Made by a program: the position numbers and the translations under genes
Shown: positions 11,083 through 22,500 of the stretch, piece by piece
Layout: the number at the start of each line of letters is the position of its first letter
How positions within the stretch are numbered: the first letter of the stretch is position 1
DNA from: Sinorhizobium meliloti 4H41
GTDB lineage: Bacteria; Pseudomonadota; Alphaproteobacteria; Rhizobiales; Rhizobiaceae
Length of the DNA: 64,000 bases
Reading direction: 5' to 3'
Assembly: GCF_000375585.1 (NCBI RefSeq)
Contig: NZ_AQWP01000003.1
Coordinates: forward strand, 250,830 to 314,829
The notes under the pieces: generated by a model
What the model was told of the DNA's origin: nothing
The model's database searches: none
The model's input: the letters and a program-made list of their open reading frames with translations, nothing else

Positions 11083-11575
11083 ATTCTACTCACATCATCG
11101 GCTAGAGAATCCATCACCGCCAACCGGCGGGCTAATGTCGTTCGCAACCAGAGGTTTTTATCGCAATTCAAACTCGAGTTTGGTGGCGACGAAGGCCGTG
11201 GCTCGGGGGTTGCCGCCTTCCGAAGGCCGGAATCAAACTTCGTCTGTTGTGAGAAGCTTGCCGATTCGCTGTGTAGCGCATTTGGGCCTCAAAGTCGGCT
11301 TGCACTCATACTCGTTTCCTTTCACGCGACTGCTGCATAAGTTGATAGATAGCCTCTTGTTTTTGAGATTGCATGCGGAGATTGCATTCTCTTCTTCTAA
11401 AGAAGAACGTCGCACGCTAGTGCTCTCCGGGCCGGATGCCTTCCAAATCTGCACGCCTTCCGTTTGAAATAGTGGCCGCCAGCCTCTCGGATAACTTGCA
11501 ACGGGGCATACGCGTGGCTAATCACGCGGGACGCGAGCAAGCATTCAATTTTCAGCCGGCAAGAGGAAAAGCACC
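11083..11575. other. Intergenic interval without a recognised gene
   Basis: About 490 bases separate a minus-strand secreted gene from the plus-strand 680-residue gene. It is somewhat AT-richer than its surroundings. It should hold both divergent promoters, but I could not pick out convincing promoter boxes. Open frames here have no ribosome-binding site and no motif. Confidence 0.55.
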
Positions 11576-13618
11576 GTGGAACAGGCTAAGGCAGCAACGG
11601 GAAGAAAGGGACGCAAGGCGCTTTGGGCAGCCGTTGCGGTAATCGCAATCGCAGCCGCAGGCGCGACCGGTTACAAGATTGCTGTCGAAAAGAGCGTGAG
11701 CAGGCTGATCGCCGAGCGGGGCGGCAGGGTGAGCACGGTCGAAGCGGACTTTTTCGGGCGCATTCATCTGCGCGACGTGACGCTGCCGCTGAAGGAAGGA
11801 TCCGAACTTCGCGTCGCCGCAATCGACGGGCGGCCCGGGATCCTGTTCCTGGACGGTATGTTCGAGGTCAGCGGCGTGGAGCTCGATATGCGCCCAGGCA
11901 AGATCGCCGTGCCGAAGGTGATCGTCGAGCAGGCGGAGTTCGGTCGCGACACGCTGGCGCAAATGTTCGGCGCGGGAAGCGATCTTTCGCTGCCGAAACA
12001 GCTGGCGCTTTTTACGGTAAAGAGCGTCGCCGCCCCTGAGGTGATCATCACGCAGACGGTTGCCGGTAGCGAGCAGAAGCTGGTCTACAAGAACGTGGTC
12101 TCGGAAGGTATCGTGGATGGCCGCATCGCGCGCTATTCGGCGAGTGGTGCGAGCTTCGAAGCCGGCATAGGTGCCTCCGATGGAGAGAGCGGCGAGAAGA
12201 GGCGGCTGACGGGCTCCCTCGGAGCCATGACGGGGCAGGACGTCGATGCCGCCTATCTGGCCCGCATCTATACTGAAAAAGCCGGGCCGGGCGACGAGCA
12301 GGCAAGGCCTGTCTATGGGCCATTCTCGATCAGGGATATAGCCTTTTCGGATGGCGAGGCGAGCTTCGGCTATGACGAGGTTCGCAGCAGTGGCGTAAGC
12401 ATGCGGATGCTGGACGAGCCGCTTCGCGAAACTCTGGAGAAGCTCAACTCGGTCTCGTCGCCCGAGGATCTGCCCGTGGCGGAGCGTCAAGACTATTTCG
12501 CCCGGATTCTGTCGGTCGCCGATTTGACGAGGAAGGCCGACATGGAAATGTTGGGTCTGAAGATCGACGTGCCGGACAAGGATGGTGACGAGGGCGAGAG
12601 GATCAGGCTGGCGATGGATCGCCTCGCGCTCCAACTGGATGGCCGGAAGCTCGACGCGTCTGTGAATGGCTTCTCGATGGCGGAGGGCGCGGACTACGTC
12701 AAAGTCTCCGAAGCAAGCATTTCGGGCTTTTCCTGGGATCCCAGCGTGGAAGCGCTGAAGAAGTTCGTCGCTCTGCAGGATGGGCAGCATGAGAGCTTCC
12801 CTTTCACGACCCTGCTGCCGGAGTTCGGAACGTTCCGCGTGGCGGGAATCGATGCCGATCTGCCTGACTCGGGCACCGGCGTGGAAGACTGGGACGAATA
12901 CAACGACACTCCGGATGCTGGAGAGGGCGATCGGCCGCAACGCATCCGCTTCACGATGAAGGGATACGAGCTGGCGCTCGCGAAACCGCGAAACGGCATT
13001 CCGACTGACGTCCGCGCCGGATACCAGGACTTCGCCCTTCAAATCCCGGAGCATACGCAGGACGAGACTCTCGCCAAACTTCGCAAGCTGGGCTTCAACG
13101 AGTTGGTCCTCTCCTCCAACCTCGAAGCCGCCTGGGACGAAGCGGCCGAGACTCTGGTCATCAAGGATATCTCCACGAGCGGAAAGGATATCGGCCGCTT
13201 TTCCCTCTCCGGCCTTCTGGGAGGCGTGAGCGGCGACTTCTTTTCGGGCGACGCGGCTAAGGCGCAGGCGGCGTTGTTCGGCCTCACCGCGCGGGAAGCA
13301 AGCCTGAAGATCGAGGACAAGGGCTTCACCGCCAAAGGGATACAGGTCTATGCCGAACAAAACGGAATGACGGAGGATCAGGCACGCGGCATGCTGGAAA
13401 TGACGGCGTCGGTGATGCTGCAGCAATTTGCCGCGCAAGAGCCTCGGCTGCGGAACGTGATGGATGCAGTTTCGCGGTTCATCGCGAAACCGGGGACATT
13501 CACGCTGACGGCCAAGTCCAAATCCGCCAGCGGCATCGGTGCGCTCGAATTCGCGGTTGCTTCGCAAAATCCGCTCCTGCTTCTCGAAAGGGTCGACTTC
13601 GAGGCGACGGCGGAATAG
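11576..13618 (+). CDS. Membrane-anchored periplasmic protein of unknown function
   Basis: 680 residues from GTG 11576, preceded by AAGAGGAAA. There is one N-terminal membrane anchor (about residues 13-35, ALWAAVAVIAIAAAGATGYKIA) after a short basic leader, so the rest probably faces the periplasm. The body is rich in alternating strand-like segments (IHLRDVTLPLKEGSELRVAAIDGRPG, MFEVSGVELDMRPGKIAVPKVIVE), in the manner of AsmA/YdgA-type or beta-taco proteins, but no diagnostic motif is visible. It stands alone between gene-poor stretches. Resemblance to AsmA-like proteins is only a suggestion from the repeat-like beta pattern. Confidence 0.8.
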   Translation: MEQAKAATGRKGRKALWAAVAVIAIAAAGATGYKIAVEKSVSRLIAERGGRVSTVEADFFGRIHLRDVTLPLKEGSELRVAAIDGRPGILFLDGMFEVSGVELDMRPGKIAVPKVIVEQAEFGRDTLAQMFGAGSDLSLPKQLALFTVKSVAAPEVIITQTVAGSEQKLVYKNVVSEGIVDGRIARYSASGASFEAGIGASDGESGEKRRLTGSLGAMTGQDVDAAYLARIYTEKAGPGDEQARPVYGPFSIRDIAFSDGEASFGYDEVRSSGVSMRMLDEPLRETLEKLNSVSSPEDLPVAERQDYFARILSVADLTRKADMEMLGLKIDVPDKDGDEGERIRLAMDRLALQLDGRKLDASVNGFSMAEGADYVKVSEASISGFSWDPSVEALKKFVALQDGQHESFPFTTLLPEFGTFRVAGIDADLPDSGTGVEDWDEYNDTPDAGEGDRPQRIRFTMKGYELALAKPRNGIPTDVRAGYQDFALQIPEHTQDETLAKLRKLGFNELVLSSNLEAAWDEAAETLVIKDISTSGKDIGRFSLSGLLGGVSGDFFSGDAAKAQAALFGLTAREASLKIEDKGFTAKGIQVYAEQNGMTEDQARGMLEMTASVMLQQFAAQEPRLRNVMDAVSRFIAKPGTFTLTAKSKSASGIGALEFAVASQNPLLLLERVDFEATAE

Positions 13619-13620
13619 CG

Positions 13621-13716
13621 GCCTTCTCACCGCAAGCGGGGCGAAGAGGGCTGGCAGCGCCGCCTAAGTCTACTCCCTGGTTCAACGCTGGTTGAACGGG
13701 GAAGGGTTAGAGCGTG
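13621..13716. repeat. Degenerate RIME-like palindromic element
   Basis: Begins CCTTCTCACCGCAAGCGGGG, resembling the first arm of the element at 5205-5290. A second palindrome follows: GTTCAAC-GCTG-GTTGAAC at 13680-13697. It lies between the convergent ends of the 680-residue gene and dctD. Confidence 0.5.
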
Positions 13717-13729
13717 GGCAAACTATCCA

Positions 13730-15100
13730 CTACGTGTCGCCACTCTTCGCGCCTGCCCGGTCGATAAAGTCCGCCCGATTGATCCCATGGCGCTGCAGCT
13801 TATCGTAAAAAGTCTTGCGGGGGATGCCGAGGGCTTGCAGAGTCTCCTTGACGTCGCCGCGGTGCTCCGTGAGAGCCTGCTTGAGGATATCGGCCTCGTA
13901 GCGTTCCAATCTTTCCGGCAGGGTTGCTCCGCTTGAGGCGGGCGCTGCGGCCGGAGCTCTCAGGTTTCCCTCCACCCCCAGCGCGACCCGTTCGGCGAAG
14001 TGCGAAAGCTCGCGCACATTGCCCGGCCAGGAATGCGTGGCCAGGTAGGCGCGCATGGCAGCCGAGATCGCGGGCACGTCGCGGCCGAAGCGTTCCGAGG
14101 CGCGGGCCAGGAAATGGGAGAAGAGGAGGGGGATGTCGTCGCGCCGTTCGCGCAAGGGCGGGATCGAGAGCGTCACGACATTCAGCCGGTAATAGAGATC
14201 TTCGCGGAAATCGCCGCGCGCGGCCGGATCGCCGAGGTCGACCTTGGCTGCGGCGACGACGCGGATGTCGACGGGACGGGTCAGGTTGGTGCCGAGCGGG
14301 GTGATCTCGCGTGCTTCAAGCACGCGCAGCATCTTAACCTGGGTTGCCGGCGGCATCGCCTCGATCTCGTCGAGGAAGAGGGTGCCGCCGTTCGCATGCT
14401 CGATCCTGCCGACCCGCTTCTTGACGGCGCCGGTAAAGGCGCCGGGCTCGTGGCCGAAGAGCTCGCTTTCGATGACCGTTTCCGGCAGAGCGCCGCAATT
14501 CAGTGCGACGAAGTTGCCGGTTCTGCGCCGGCTCCATTGGTGCAGCAGCGTGGCGACGACCTCCTTGCCGCTGCCCGTCTCGCCGGCGACCAGCACATCG
14601 ACATCGGTGTCGGCGATGTGTTTCAAGGTCTGGCGAAGCCGCTCCATGGCCGGCGTCTGGCCGATCAGCGGCAGTCCTTCGGAGGCGGCCTCGGCCGCGC
14701 GGCGCAGCGCCCGGTTCTCCATGACGAGCCGCCGTTTCTCCTCTGCGCGCCGGGCGCTCTGGACAAGACGGTCGGCGGCAAACGGCTTGGCGATGAAGTC
14801 ATAGGCGCCGTCCTGGATCGCCTGCACCGCCATCGGTATGTCGCCGTGTCCTGTGACAAGGATCATCGGCAGGTCCGGATCGAGCGCCAGCACCTTGCGG
14901 AAAAGGGCGAGCCCGTCCATGCCCGGCATGCGGATATCGCTGATGACGACGCCCGCGAAGTCGGCGGAAAGTTCGCCGAGCGCCTCCGTCGCGCTGGCAA
15001 AGGACGAGACGGTGAAGCCCGCGAGCTCTAGCGTCTGCTGCATCGCCTTGCGCAGATCGCGGTCGTCATCGATCAGGAACGCGGATGGGGCGGCGCTCAT
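13730..15100 (-). CDS. dctD: C4-dicarboxylate response regulator DctD (sigma-54 activator)
   Basis: 456 residues. Receiver domain (about 5-120) with the acidic pocket LIDDD, the phospho-acceptor Asp55 in [10 protein letters not shown] and the switch Lys in FIAKPF. The central AAA+ domain has Walker A GETGSGKE (173-180) and the sigma-54-contacting GAFTGA loop (220-225), and LFLDEIE as Walker B. A Fis-type helix-turn-helix lies at the C-terminus ([26 protein letters not shown]). When phosphorylated by DctB it activates dctA from the sigma-54 promoter at 17087. It starts 3 bases after the dctB stop, in one operon. Confidence 0.97.
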   Translation of the reverse strand: MSAAPSAFLIDDDRDLRKAMQQTLELAGFTVSSFASATEALGELSADFAGVVISDIRMPGMDGLALFRKVLALDPDLPMILVTGHGDIPMAVQAIQDGAYDFIAKPFAADRLVQSARRAEEKRRLVMENRALRRAAEAASEGLPLIGQTPAMERLRQTLKHIADTDVDVLVAGETGSGKEVVATLLHQWSRRRTGNFVALNCGALPETVIESELFGHEPGAFTGAVKKRVGRIEHANGGTLFLDEIEAMPPATQVKMLRVLEAREITPLGTNLTRPVDIRVVAAAKVDLGDPAARGDFREDLYYRLNVVTLSIPPLRERRDDIPLLFSHFLARASERFGRDVPAISAAMRAYLATHSWPGNVRELSHFAERVALGVEGNLRAPAAAPASSGATLPERLERYEADILKQALTEHRGDVKETLQALGIPRKTFYDKLQRHGINRADFIDRAGAKSGDT

Positions 15101-15103
15101 CGC

Positions 15104-16969
15104 TCAGGCCTTCTTGAGATTGACGGTAAATATCGTTCCGGAGGGACTGCTCTCGACCTCGATCGTGCCGCCATAGTCGGAGACGATCTCCTTGGAGATC
15201 GCGAGACCGAGGCCCAGCCCGTCTTCCTTCGAAGTGTTGAACGGCGTGAACAGCTCTTCGCGGACATCGGCCGCAATCCCCGGGCCATTGTCGGCGACGG
15301 TCAGCGCGATACCGCCGGCCACGTCCTCGCAGCGCACCCGGATCGCGCCGTTCTCGCTGTCGCCGATCGCTTCCAGCGCATTCTGCAGAAGGTTGATCAA
15401 GACCTGCTCCAGCCGGATGCGGTTGCCGAGTGCCTGGAGGTCATCGGGCGGCAGATCGATGCGTATTGCGTCCATCCGTCCGGCAAAGCGGCTTCGGAGC
15501 AGCATGAGCGCACCCTCGACGACCTCCTTCATCGCGGTCGGCCCGGCGGCGAAATGGCCCTTGCGGGCGAAGCGGCGCAGTTCGTCGGTGATGGCGCCGA
15601 CACGGTCGGTGAGTTCGGCGATGCTTTCCATGTTCTCGGCGGCGGTGGAGCTCTGGCCACGGTCTAGAAAGGTGCGGGCATTATCGGCATAGGCGCGGAT
15701 GGTGGCGACCGGCTGGTTGATCTCATGGGCAACCCCGGCCGCGACCTGGCCGAGGATCGCCAGTCGGTTCGCCTGGACGAGGTCCTGCTGCACGGCCTGG
15801 AGCTTCTCGGTGGTCTGCCGGTGGTCGGCGATCTCGGATTGGAGACGGTCGCGCGCCATGCGCAGGTCGCGCGTCCGCTCCTCGACGCTCGCCTCAAGCG
15901 CATTGCGGGCCAGCCGCTCCTCGGCGCTGCGCATGGCGACTACCTGGCGACGGCGCAGGAGCAATGCGGCAAGCGCGAGAAGCGGTACGAGCGTGGCAAG
16001 GGTGAGGAGCTGCGCTTCCCGCGCACCCGCGGCAAGCGGCGCCTTCAGCGGCGACAACTGCTCGAGCCGCCAGTTCGTCGACGGCACCATGGTTTCCACA
16101 CGCAGGAAGGTTGCGTTGGAGTCGCCCGGCAGCAGGGCGTCCAGCGTGGAGGAGCCATCGGGCCGCGCTTCGATCTTCCGGAAAGGCAGCGGCAGCAGCG
16201 GTGCATCGCCGAACTGCAGGCTTTCGCGGATGGGTGCGAGCCGGTCTTCGGGGATCGGCTTCGTCGTCATGAAGCGCCAGGAGGGCAGGCTGGTGATGAG
16301 GACGATGCCGCGCCGGTCGGTGACATAGGCCGGCTTGCCGGAGACCTGCCAATCCGCCTCGACCCCGTCGAATTCGAGCTTGGCGACGATCACCCCCAGC
16401 GGACCGCCGGACCCGTCGACGCGCCGGGAGATATAAAGCCCGGGCCGCTTGCTAACCGTGCCCATGGCGAAGTGTTCGGCCATGCCGTCGCGCACGGCGA
16501 GGCGAAAATAATCGCGGAAGGCATAGTCGTTGCCGACGAAGCTCGTCGGCTCCTGCCAATTGCTGGCCGCGACGGCCACGCCGTTCCGGTCGATCAGATA
16601 GATGACCGCGGCTTCGGCGCTTGCCGCCAAAGCCTCGAGCTTGCGGTTGATACGGTCGAGCGACTGCCTGTCCGGCGAAAGCAATGCCCCACGAATGGCT
16701 GCGTCATCGGCGAGGACAAGCGGCAGGGCGCGCTGCCGTTCCACGACTGCCCGAAGAAGCGAGGCTTTCAGGCTGGCGTCGATCCGGCTCTGGCCGGCAA
16801 GGCCGGCGAGCGCCTGCGACCGCCCGTAGTCACGCGCAAGAAGAAGGCCGGCCGCCAGAAGGACCAGCGCGACTGCCGCGAAAACCAGCCAGGACCGTCG
16901 GGCCCGGCTGCGAAGCGCATGCGGATCGCTCGCATCTGCAGGAAGTCTGACCATGCGAGCATTGTGCAT
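15104..16969 (-). CDS. dctB: C4-dicarboxylate sensor histidine kinase DctB
   Basis: 621 residues from ATG 16969; another in-frame ATG at 17020 would overlap the regulatory palindrome. Two transmembrane segments ([19 protein letters not shown] near the start and [18 protein letters not shown] around residues 320-340) flank a periplasmic double-PAS sensor domain that binds succinate, fumarate or malate. After a coiled linker come the H box [12 protein letters not shown] with His415 and the N, G1 and G2 boxes ([31 protein letters not shown]). It phosphorylates DctD. It is divergent from dctA. Confidence 0.96.
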   Translation of the reverse strand: MHNARMVRLPADASDPHALRSRARRSWLVFAAVALVLLAAGLLLARDYGRSQALAGLAGQSRIDASLKASLLRAVVERQRALPLVLADDAAIRGALLSPDRQSLDRINRKLEALAASAEAAVIYLIDRNGVAVAASNWQEPTSFVGNDYAFRDYFRLAVRDGMAEHFAMGTVSKRPGLYISRRVDGSGGPLGVIVAKLEFDGVEADWQVSGKPAYVTDRRGIVLITSLPSWRFMTTKPIPEDRLAPIRESLQFGDAPLLPLPFRKIEARPDGSSTLDALLPGDSNATFLRVETMVPSTNWRLEQLSPLKAPLAAGAREAQLLTLATLVPLLALAALLLRRRQVVAMRSAEERLARNALEASVEERTRDLRMARDRLQSEIADHRQTTEKLQAVQQDLVQANRLAILGQVAAGVAHEINQPVATIRAYADNARTFLDRGQSSTAAENMESIAELTDRVGAITDELRRFARKGHFAAGPTAMKEVVEGALMLLRSRFAGRMDAIRIDLPPDDLQALGNRIRLEQVLINLLQNALEAIGDSENGAIRVRCEDVAGGIALTVADNGPGIAADVREELFTPFNTSKEDGLGLGLAISKEIVSDYGGTIEVESSPSGTIFTVNLKKA

Positions 16970-16995
16970 GATTTCGCCCAGCACGCCAGCGTGTC

Positions 16996-17013
16996 TGTGC
17001 GGAAATCCGCACA
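16996..17013. promoter_or_regulatory. Upstream palindrome, probable DctD binding site
   Basis: Perfect inverted repeat TGTGCGGA-AA-TCCGCACA in the dctB-dctA intergenic region, about 75-90 bases before the dctA sigma-54 promoter. This is the position expected for a DctD enhancer. In rhizobia dctA has two such sites of unequal affinity; I could see only this clear one. Confidence 0.75.
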
Positions 17014-17086
17014 TATCCACGAACAGAAAGCGTGCGCCGCTCCCAAAAATCTCATGAATTCAATCGCATCGGCCTCCGCGGCAAAC

Positions 17087-17102
17087 TGGCACGCATGTTG
17101 CT
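17087..17102 (+). promoter_or_regulatory. Sigma-54 promoter of dctA
   Basis: TGGCACGCATGTTGCT matches the -24/-12 consensus TGGCAC-N5-TTGC exactly. Transcription should begin near 17113, leaving a leader of about 87 bases before the dctA ATG at 17200. It needs DctD-phosphate and RpoN. Confidence 0.95.
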
Positions 17103-17199
17103 CACCAGCTCCACAAGGCAGCCATTGCTGTCGATCTTCGGAAAGCGGCCCGGGAGGCCCGGCATGTTGCCGGACTGGGCCTGCCACGTGGAGGATATC

Positions 17200-18525
17200 A
17201 TGATCATCGAACATTCCGCGGAGGTCCGCGGCAAGACACCCCTTTACCGCCATCTCTATGTCCAGGTGCTGGCCGCGATCGCCGCGGGCATCCTGCTCGG
17301 GCATTTCTATCCGGACATCGGCACGGAGCTCAAACCGCTCGGCGACGCCTTCATCAGGCTCGTGAAGATGATCATCGCGCCGGTGATCTTCCTGACGGTC
17401 GCGACAGGCATTGCCGGCATGACCGATCTCGCCAAGGTCGGCCGCGTGGCCGGCAAGGCGATGATCTACTTTCTCGCCTTCTCCACCCTTGCCCTTCTCG
17501 TCGGCCTCGTCGTCGCAAACGTGGTCCAGCCGGGCGCGGGAATGCATATCGATCCGGCCTCGCTGGACGCCAAGGCGGTCGCGACCTATGCCGAGAAGGC
17601 GCACGAGCAGTCGATCACCGGCTTCCTGATGAACATCATCCCGACGACGCTTGTCGGCGCCTTCGCCGAGGGCGACATCCTGCAGGTCCTGTTCATCTCG
17701 GTGCTCTTCGGTATTTCGCTGGCGATCGTCGGCAAGAAAGCCGAGCCCGTCGTCGATTTCCTGCAGGCGCTGACGCTTCCGATCTTCCGGCTCGTTGCGA
17801 TCCTCATGAAGGCCGCCCCGATCGGCGCCTTCGGCGCCATGGCCTTCACCATCGGCAAGTACGGCATCGCCTCGATCGCCAATCTCGCCATGCTGATCGG
17901 TACCTTCTATCTGACGTCGTTTCTCTTCGTCTTCATCGTGCTCGGCGCGGTCGCACGCTATAACGGCTTCTCGATCCTCTCGCTCATCCGCTACATCAAG
18001 GAGGAGCTGCTGCTGGTGCTCGGGACGTCTTCCTCGGAGGCGGCGCTTCCGGGCCTCATGAACAAGATGGAGAAGGCCGGCTGCAAGCGCTCGGTCGTCG
18101 GTCTCGTCATTCCGACCGGCTATTCCTTCAACCTGGACGGCACCAACATCTACATGACGCTTGCGGCCCTGTTCATCGCCCAGGCGACCGATACGCCGCT
18201 CTCATACGGCGACCAGATCCTGCTGCTCCTCGTCGCCATGTTGAGCTCGAAGGGTGCGGCCGGCATTACGGGCGCCGGCTTCATCACGCTTGCCGCAACG
18301 CTCTCGGTCGTTCCCTCCGTGCCGGTCGCCGGCATGGCGCTGATCCTCGGCATCGACCGCTTCATGTCGGAATGCCGCGCCCTGACCAATTTCGTCGGCA
18401 ACGCGGTTGCGACGATCGTCGTGGCGAAGTGGGAAGGCGAGCTCGACCAGGCGCAGCTTTCCGCAGCTCTCGGCGGCGGGGCGTCTGCCGAAGCCATCCC
18501 GGCGCTCGTCCAGCCCGCCGAATAA
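17200..18525 (+). CDS. dctA: C4-dicarboxylate:cation symporter DctA
   Basis: 441 residues from ATG 17200 (RBS GGAGG 7 bases before); the frame is open upstream but the conserved protein starts [22 protein letters not shown]. It imports succinate, fumarate and malate and is required to feed bacteroids during nitrogen fixation. The dicarboxylate/amino acid:cation symporter signatures [44 protein letters not shown] and [20 protein letters not shown] are intact, with about eight membrane helices and two re-entrant loops. It is controlled by DctB/DctD and sigma-54. Confidence 0.98.
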   Translation: MIIEHSAEVRGKTPLYRHLYVQVLAAIAAGILLGHFYPDIGTELKPLGDAFIRLVKMIIAPVIFLTVATGIAGMTDLAKVGRVAGKAMIYFLAFSTLALLVGLVVANVVQPGAGMHIDPASLDAKAVATYAEKAHEQSITGFLMNIIPTTLVGAFAEGDILQVLFISVLFGISLAIVGKKAEPVVDFLQALTLPIFRLVAILMKAAPIGAFGAMAFTIGKYGIASIANLAMLIGTFYLTSFLFVFIVLGAVARYNGFSILSLIRYIKEELLLVLGTSSSEAALPGLMNKMEKAGCKRSVVGLVIPTGYSFNLDGTNIYMTLAALFIAQATDTPLSYGDQILLLLVAMLSSKGAAGITGAGFITLAATLSVVPSVPVAGMALILGIDRFMSECRALTNFVGNAVATIVVAKWEGELDQAQLSAALGGGASAEAIPALVQPAE

Positions 18526-18564
18526 GCTTGCCTCCCAAGGCGAGACCGCACGCCGGTGCGGTTG

Positions 18565-18596
18565 GCGCGGTCCGGTTCTCCGGGCCGCGCTTTTTT
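18565..18596 (+). terminator. Rho-independent terminator of dctA
   Basis: Stem GCGCGG-T-CCGG / CCGG-G-CCGCGC with a TTCT loop, followed by six T. It lies 40 bases after the dctA stop and before the convergent response-regulator gene. Confidence 0.93.
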
Positions 18597-18651
18597 GCGA
18601 TGGCGTGCGGCATCCGCAATCCTCTCGGGGCTTCCCCGCCGCACGGGCCGA

Positions 18652-19581
18652 TCAGATCCCGTGCAGCACCTGCGTCGCCTTCACTGCCGCCGAGGCCCGG
18701 TTTTCGACGCCGAGCTTCACATAGATCTGTTCGAGATGCTTGGTGACGGTGCGCGCGCTCAAGCCCAGGATCTCGCCGATGTCGCGGTTGGATTTCCCTT
18801 TGGCGATCCACAGCAGAACCTCGGACTCCCGCTGGGTGAGCCGGAAGTGCTGGCGCAGCGTTTCGTCGTCGCTCAAGCCGTTCTCGGCCGTCAGCCGGAA
18901 GAGGTATTCATTGGCGCCGACCGCGCCGAGATAGGAGATCTGCAGGCCCGTCTGGCTGGCGCGCTGCAGGGTGAAGGTCCCTTGCCTTTCGCCGGGACTG
19001 GTTTCCCGCTCCCGCATCCACTCGGCAATGCGCCCGGCGACGAAGGCGAGACCGTCGTCGCTGCCGGTGGCCGCGTTGACGAGACGGGTCGCCTGCGGCG
19101 TCGACCAGCGGACCGTTCCATCGCCTCGCACCGCCAGCAGATGCCGCCCCGCCGCGTCCAGGGCGACGCGGGCGCTCTGGGCGGAGCGCGCATTGGAGAG
19201 ATGGACGCGGATGCGGGCGCGCAGCTCGTCGATATTGATAGGCTTGGTCAGGTAATCGACGCCGCCGGCTTCGAGCGCCCGCACCACATGCTCCGTCTCG
19301 GTGAGGCCGGTCATGAAGACCACGGGCACCTGGGCGACGGAAGCATTCGACTTCAGCCGGGTGCAGGTGTCGAAACCGTCCATGCCGGGCATGACCGCAT
19401 CGAGCAGGATGATGTCCGGCGTGATGCGGTCGGCGATGTTGAGCGCCGCGTTGCCGGAGGTCGCGATCAATACGGAAAAGCCGGACTGTTCCAGCGCTTC
19501 GGTCAAAAAGCCGAGCGCCTCCGGTGAATCGTCGACGAGGAGTACGATATCTCGCACGTTCGCTGCCTCAGGCACGGGCAT
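18652..19581 (-). CDS. Response regulator with LuxR-type output
   Basis: 309 residues from ATG 19581, whose start overlaps the end of the upstream kinase gene by 14 bases. The N-terminal receiver has LLVDDSP, the phospho-acceptor in DIILLDAVMPG and the switch Lys in YLTKPIN. A middle region of about 90 residues (ALDAAGRHLLAVRGDGTVRWSTPQA) resembles a PAS-like fold. The C-terminal LuxR/FixJ helix-turn-helix reads LTQRESEVLLWIAKGKSNRDIGEILGLSARTVTKHLEQIY. The overlap makes it the obvious partner of the permease-kinase. Target genes are not evident from the sequence. Confidence 0.92.
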   Translation of the reverse strand: MPVPEAANVRDIVLLVDDSPEALGFLTEALEQSGFSVLIATSGNAALNIADRITPDIILLDAVMPGMDGFDTCTRLKSNASVAQVPVVFMTGLTETEHVVRALEAGGVDYLTKPINIDELRARIRVHLSNARSAQSARVALDAAGRHLLAVRGDGTVRWSTPQATRLVNAATGSDDGLAFVAGRIAEWMRERETSPGERQGTFTLQRASQTGLQISYLGAVGANEYLFRLTAENGLSDDETLRQHFRLTQRESEVLLWIAKGKSNRDIGEILGLSARTVTKHLEQIYVKLGVENRASAAVKATQVLHGI

Positions 19582-22500
19582 TCGCCTCCCCGGCGAGCAG
19601 GCGTTTGAGGAAGGCGTCATAGCCCGCGAGGTCGAATGCCCCGACATAGGCGCGCGCCGCCTCGGCGAAGGCTCGGTTGTCCGGGTTCAGGGCGATCTCC
19701 GTCAATTTTGCTTCGATGCCCCTCACGTAGCCGATTTCGCCGAGCTCGATCAATTCCTTCAAATGATGATGGCCGGGGCTCGCCACCGCAGGGGTCATGC
19801 CGGTGCCGGACCTTTCCTGCGGGCCGTCGTCGTAGATCCATTCGAGTTTCAGGTGGATCGCGAGCTTGTCGGTGAGCTGGCGCAGGCCGAAGGGCTTGGC
19901 AAGCGCATCGTTGTGGCCGATGGCGCCGGCGGCCGAGCCGTCGCCGATATTGGCCGAAAGCATGATCGCCGGCGCGCTCTGGCCGCCTTCCCTCAGACGC
20001 ATCACCAGATCCCAGCCGCTCATGCCGGGCATGGAGATGTCGATCAGGAACAGGTCCGGTTTCGTATGTTCGACGAGCGCCAGGCAGGCCGCCCCGCTCG
20101 CCGCCGCAAGAACGGTGAAACCGAGTGGCGCGAGCAGCTCGCCCATCAGGTCGCGGTGGTCCGCATTGTCGTCGACGACGACGATCGTCCGACGTGGTTC
20201 TCGATAGGACTTGATCCTGCGGACCGGGTCCTTGAGCGCGGCGGGCCGGTCGACGGCAGAGAGCATCAGCCGGACCTTGAAGGCCGTGCCCTTGTCCTTC
20301 TCGCTGGTGACGGAGATTTCGCCGCCGAGCGTCTGGGTGAGCAGGCGGGTGATGGTCAGGCCGAGGCCGAGGCCCGGCATGCGATATTCCGCCTCGCCGC
20401 GCTGAAAGGGCTCGAAGATCCTGGGCAGGTCCTTCTCGCCGATGCCGCGGCCGCTATCCTCGATGGTGAAACTTGCAACCTGGCTGCGATAGGCGACGTC
20501 GAAGCGGATATGCCCCCGTTCCGTGAACTTCAGGGCATTGGAGAGCAGGTTGACGAGGATCTGCCGCAGGCGCTTGTCGTCGGTCCGCACATATTGCGGC
20601 AGCGAGGCTGCGCGGTTGTGCTCGAAGGCGATGCCCTTGGCCTGCGCCTGCGGGCGGAACATGTCGACGATCTGGTCCAAAAAGTCCTGAATGTTGATCT
20701 CGTTGGAATAGACCTGCAGCTTGCCGGCTTCGATCTTGGAAATGTCGAGGAGGCCGTCGATCAGTCCGGAGAGATGGTCGGCGCTGCGCCTGATCGCCTT
20801 GATCGCGCCCTGCCGCGGCGGCGGTATCGTCTCGTCGCGCTCGAGGATCTGGGCGTAGCCGAGCACCGCGTTGAGCGGCGTGCGCAGTTCGTGGCTCAGG
20901 CCCACGACATAGCGGCTCTTCGCGCGATTGGCCGACTCCGCCCTTTCCTTCGCGTCCTGCAGCGCCGCGTCCGTCTTCTTGTGGGCGGCGATCTCCTTCA
21001 GAAGAGCCGTGTTCTGCCGGGAGGATTCCTCTTCCGCAACGACCCGGCTGTCATGGGCAAGCACGTAGAACCAGGACACGACGCCGGCAAGAATGGCGAA
21101 GACGAAAAAGACGATGGCGATGGTCCGCTGGACGACGTCGGCGGTCTCGGGAGAGGCGGCCGTGGTCTGGTGAGCGATCATCGCCAGGATCACGCCGATG
21201 CCGGTAATAGAGATCACCGCCGAAACCGCGTAACGGCCGAGCCTTGTCGCGAGCTTTGCGACGACCGTTTCGGGCAACACCGCCTTGGCCACGGTGGCGA
21301 CCTGCGCGTTCAGACGCGCCTTCGGCTTGCACATGTCGTGGCAGCGGCTGTCGAGCGAACAGCAGAGCGAGCAGATCGGCGCCGCATAGGCCGGGCACCA
21401 GGCCATGTCCTCCGGTTCGAACGGGTGCTCGCAGATCGAGCAAGTGATCTCGTTTTCGCGGAGCCAGCTCTTGCGCGGCTTGCGGGCGAGATAGAATTTC
21501 CCCTCCGTCCACCAGGCGATCAGCGGCGAGACGACGAAAGCCGTGACGAGTGCGATATAGGGTGCGAGCGAGGTGGCGATTTCGCCCGCCGCGCCGAAAT
21601 GCGCGACGAGAGCAAAGAGCGTCGACACGCCCATGGTGCCGAGGCCGACGGGATTGATGTCGTAAAGATGGGCGCGTTTGAACTCGATTCCGGGCGGGGC
21701 GAGACCGAGCGGCTTGTTGACGAAGAGATCGGCCGAGATCGTCGAGAGCCAGGCCATGGCGACGATCGAAAAGATACCGAGCGTCTCCTCCAGCAGACGA
21801 TAGATGCCGAGCTCCATCAGGAGGAGCGCGATCGCCACGTTGAAGACCAGCCAGATGACGCGGCCCGGATGGCTGTGGGTGAGCCGCGAGAAGAAGTTCG
21901 ACCAGGCGAGCGAGCCCGCATAGGCGTTCATCACGTTGATCTTGAGCTGCGAGACGACGACGAAGGCTGCCATCAGCAGGAGCGCGGCCGTGTCCGATGG
22001 GAAGATGTAGCCGAAGGCCGTGTAATACATCTGCGCCGGGTCGGCGGCCCTGGTCGAGGGAACGCCGGTACTGAGCGCCAGGACGACGAGAAAGGAGCCG
22101 GCCAGCAGCTTCGGCGCGCCGACGATCACCCAGCCGGAGCCGGCAAGAAAGACGGCGATGCGGTGGCGGAGCTTGCGCTCGCCGTCAGGCGGCAGGAAGC
22201 GCAGGAAGTCCACCTGCTCGCCGATCTGCGCCGTCAGAGCGAAGATGACCGCCGAGGCAGCGCCGAATTCGACGAGATGGAACGGCGCGAGCGTGCCAGG
22301 AGGCCCCGATGTGTGATGGATGCCCGCATAGGCGAGCCACAGGCCGACCTTCTCCCAGTCCGCAAACGCGATGAAGACGAAGGGAAGAATGTTCAGGACG
22401 ATCCAGAAGGGCTGCGTGACGAGCTGGAACCGGCTGATCAGCTTCACGCCATGGGTGACCAGCGGGATCACCATGACGGCGCTGACGATGTAGCCGATCC

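Noticed and set aside
11552-13630. 692-residue open frame on the minus strand
   Set aside because: Antisense of the 680-residue gene, which has a good ribosome-binding site, signal anchor and natural composition.
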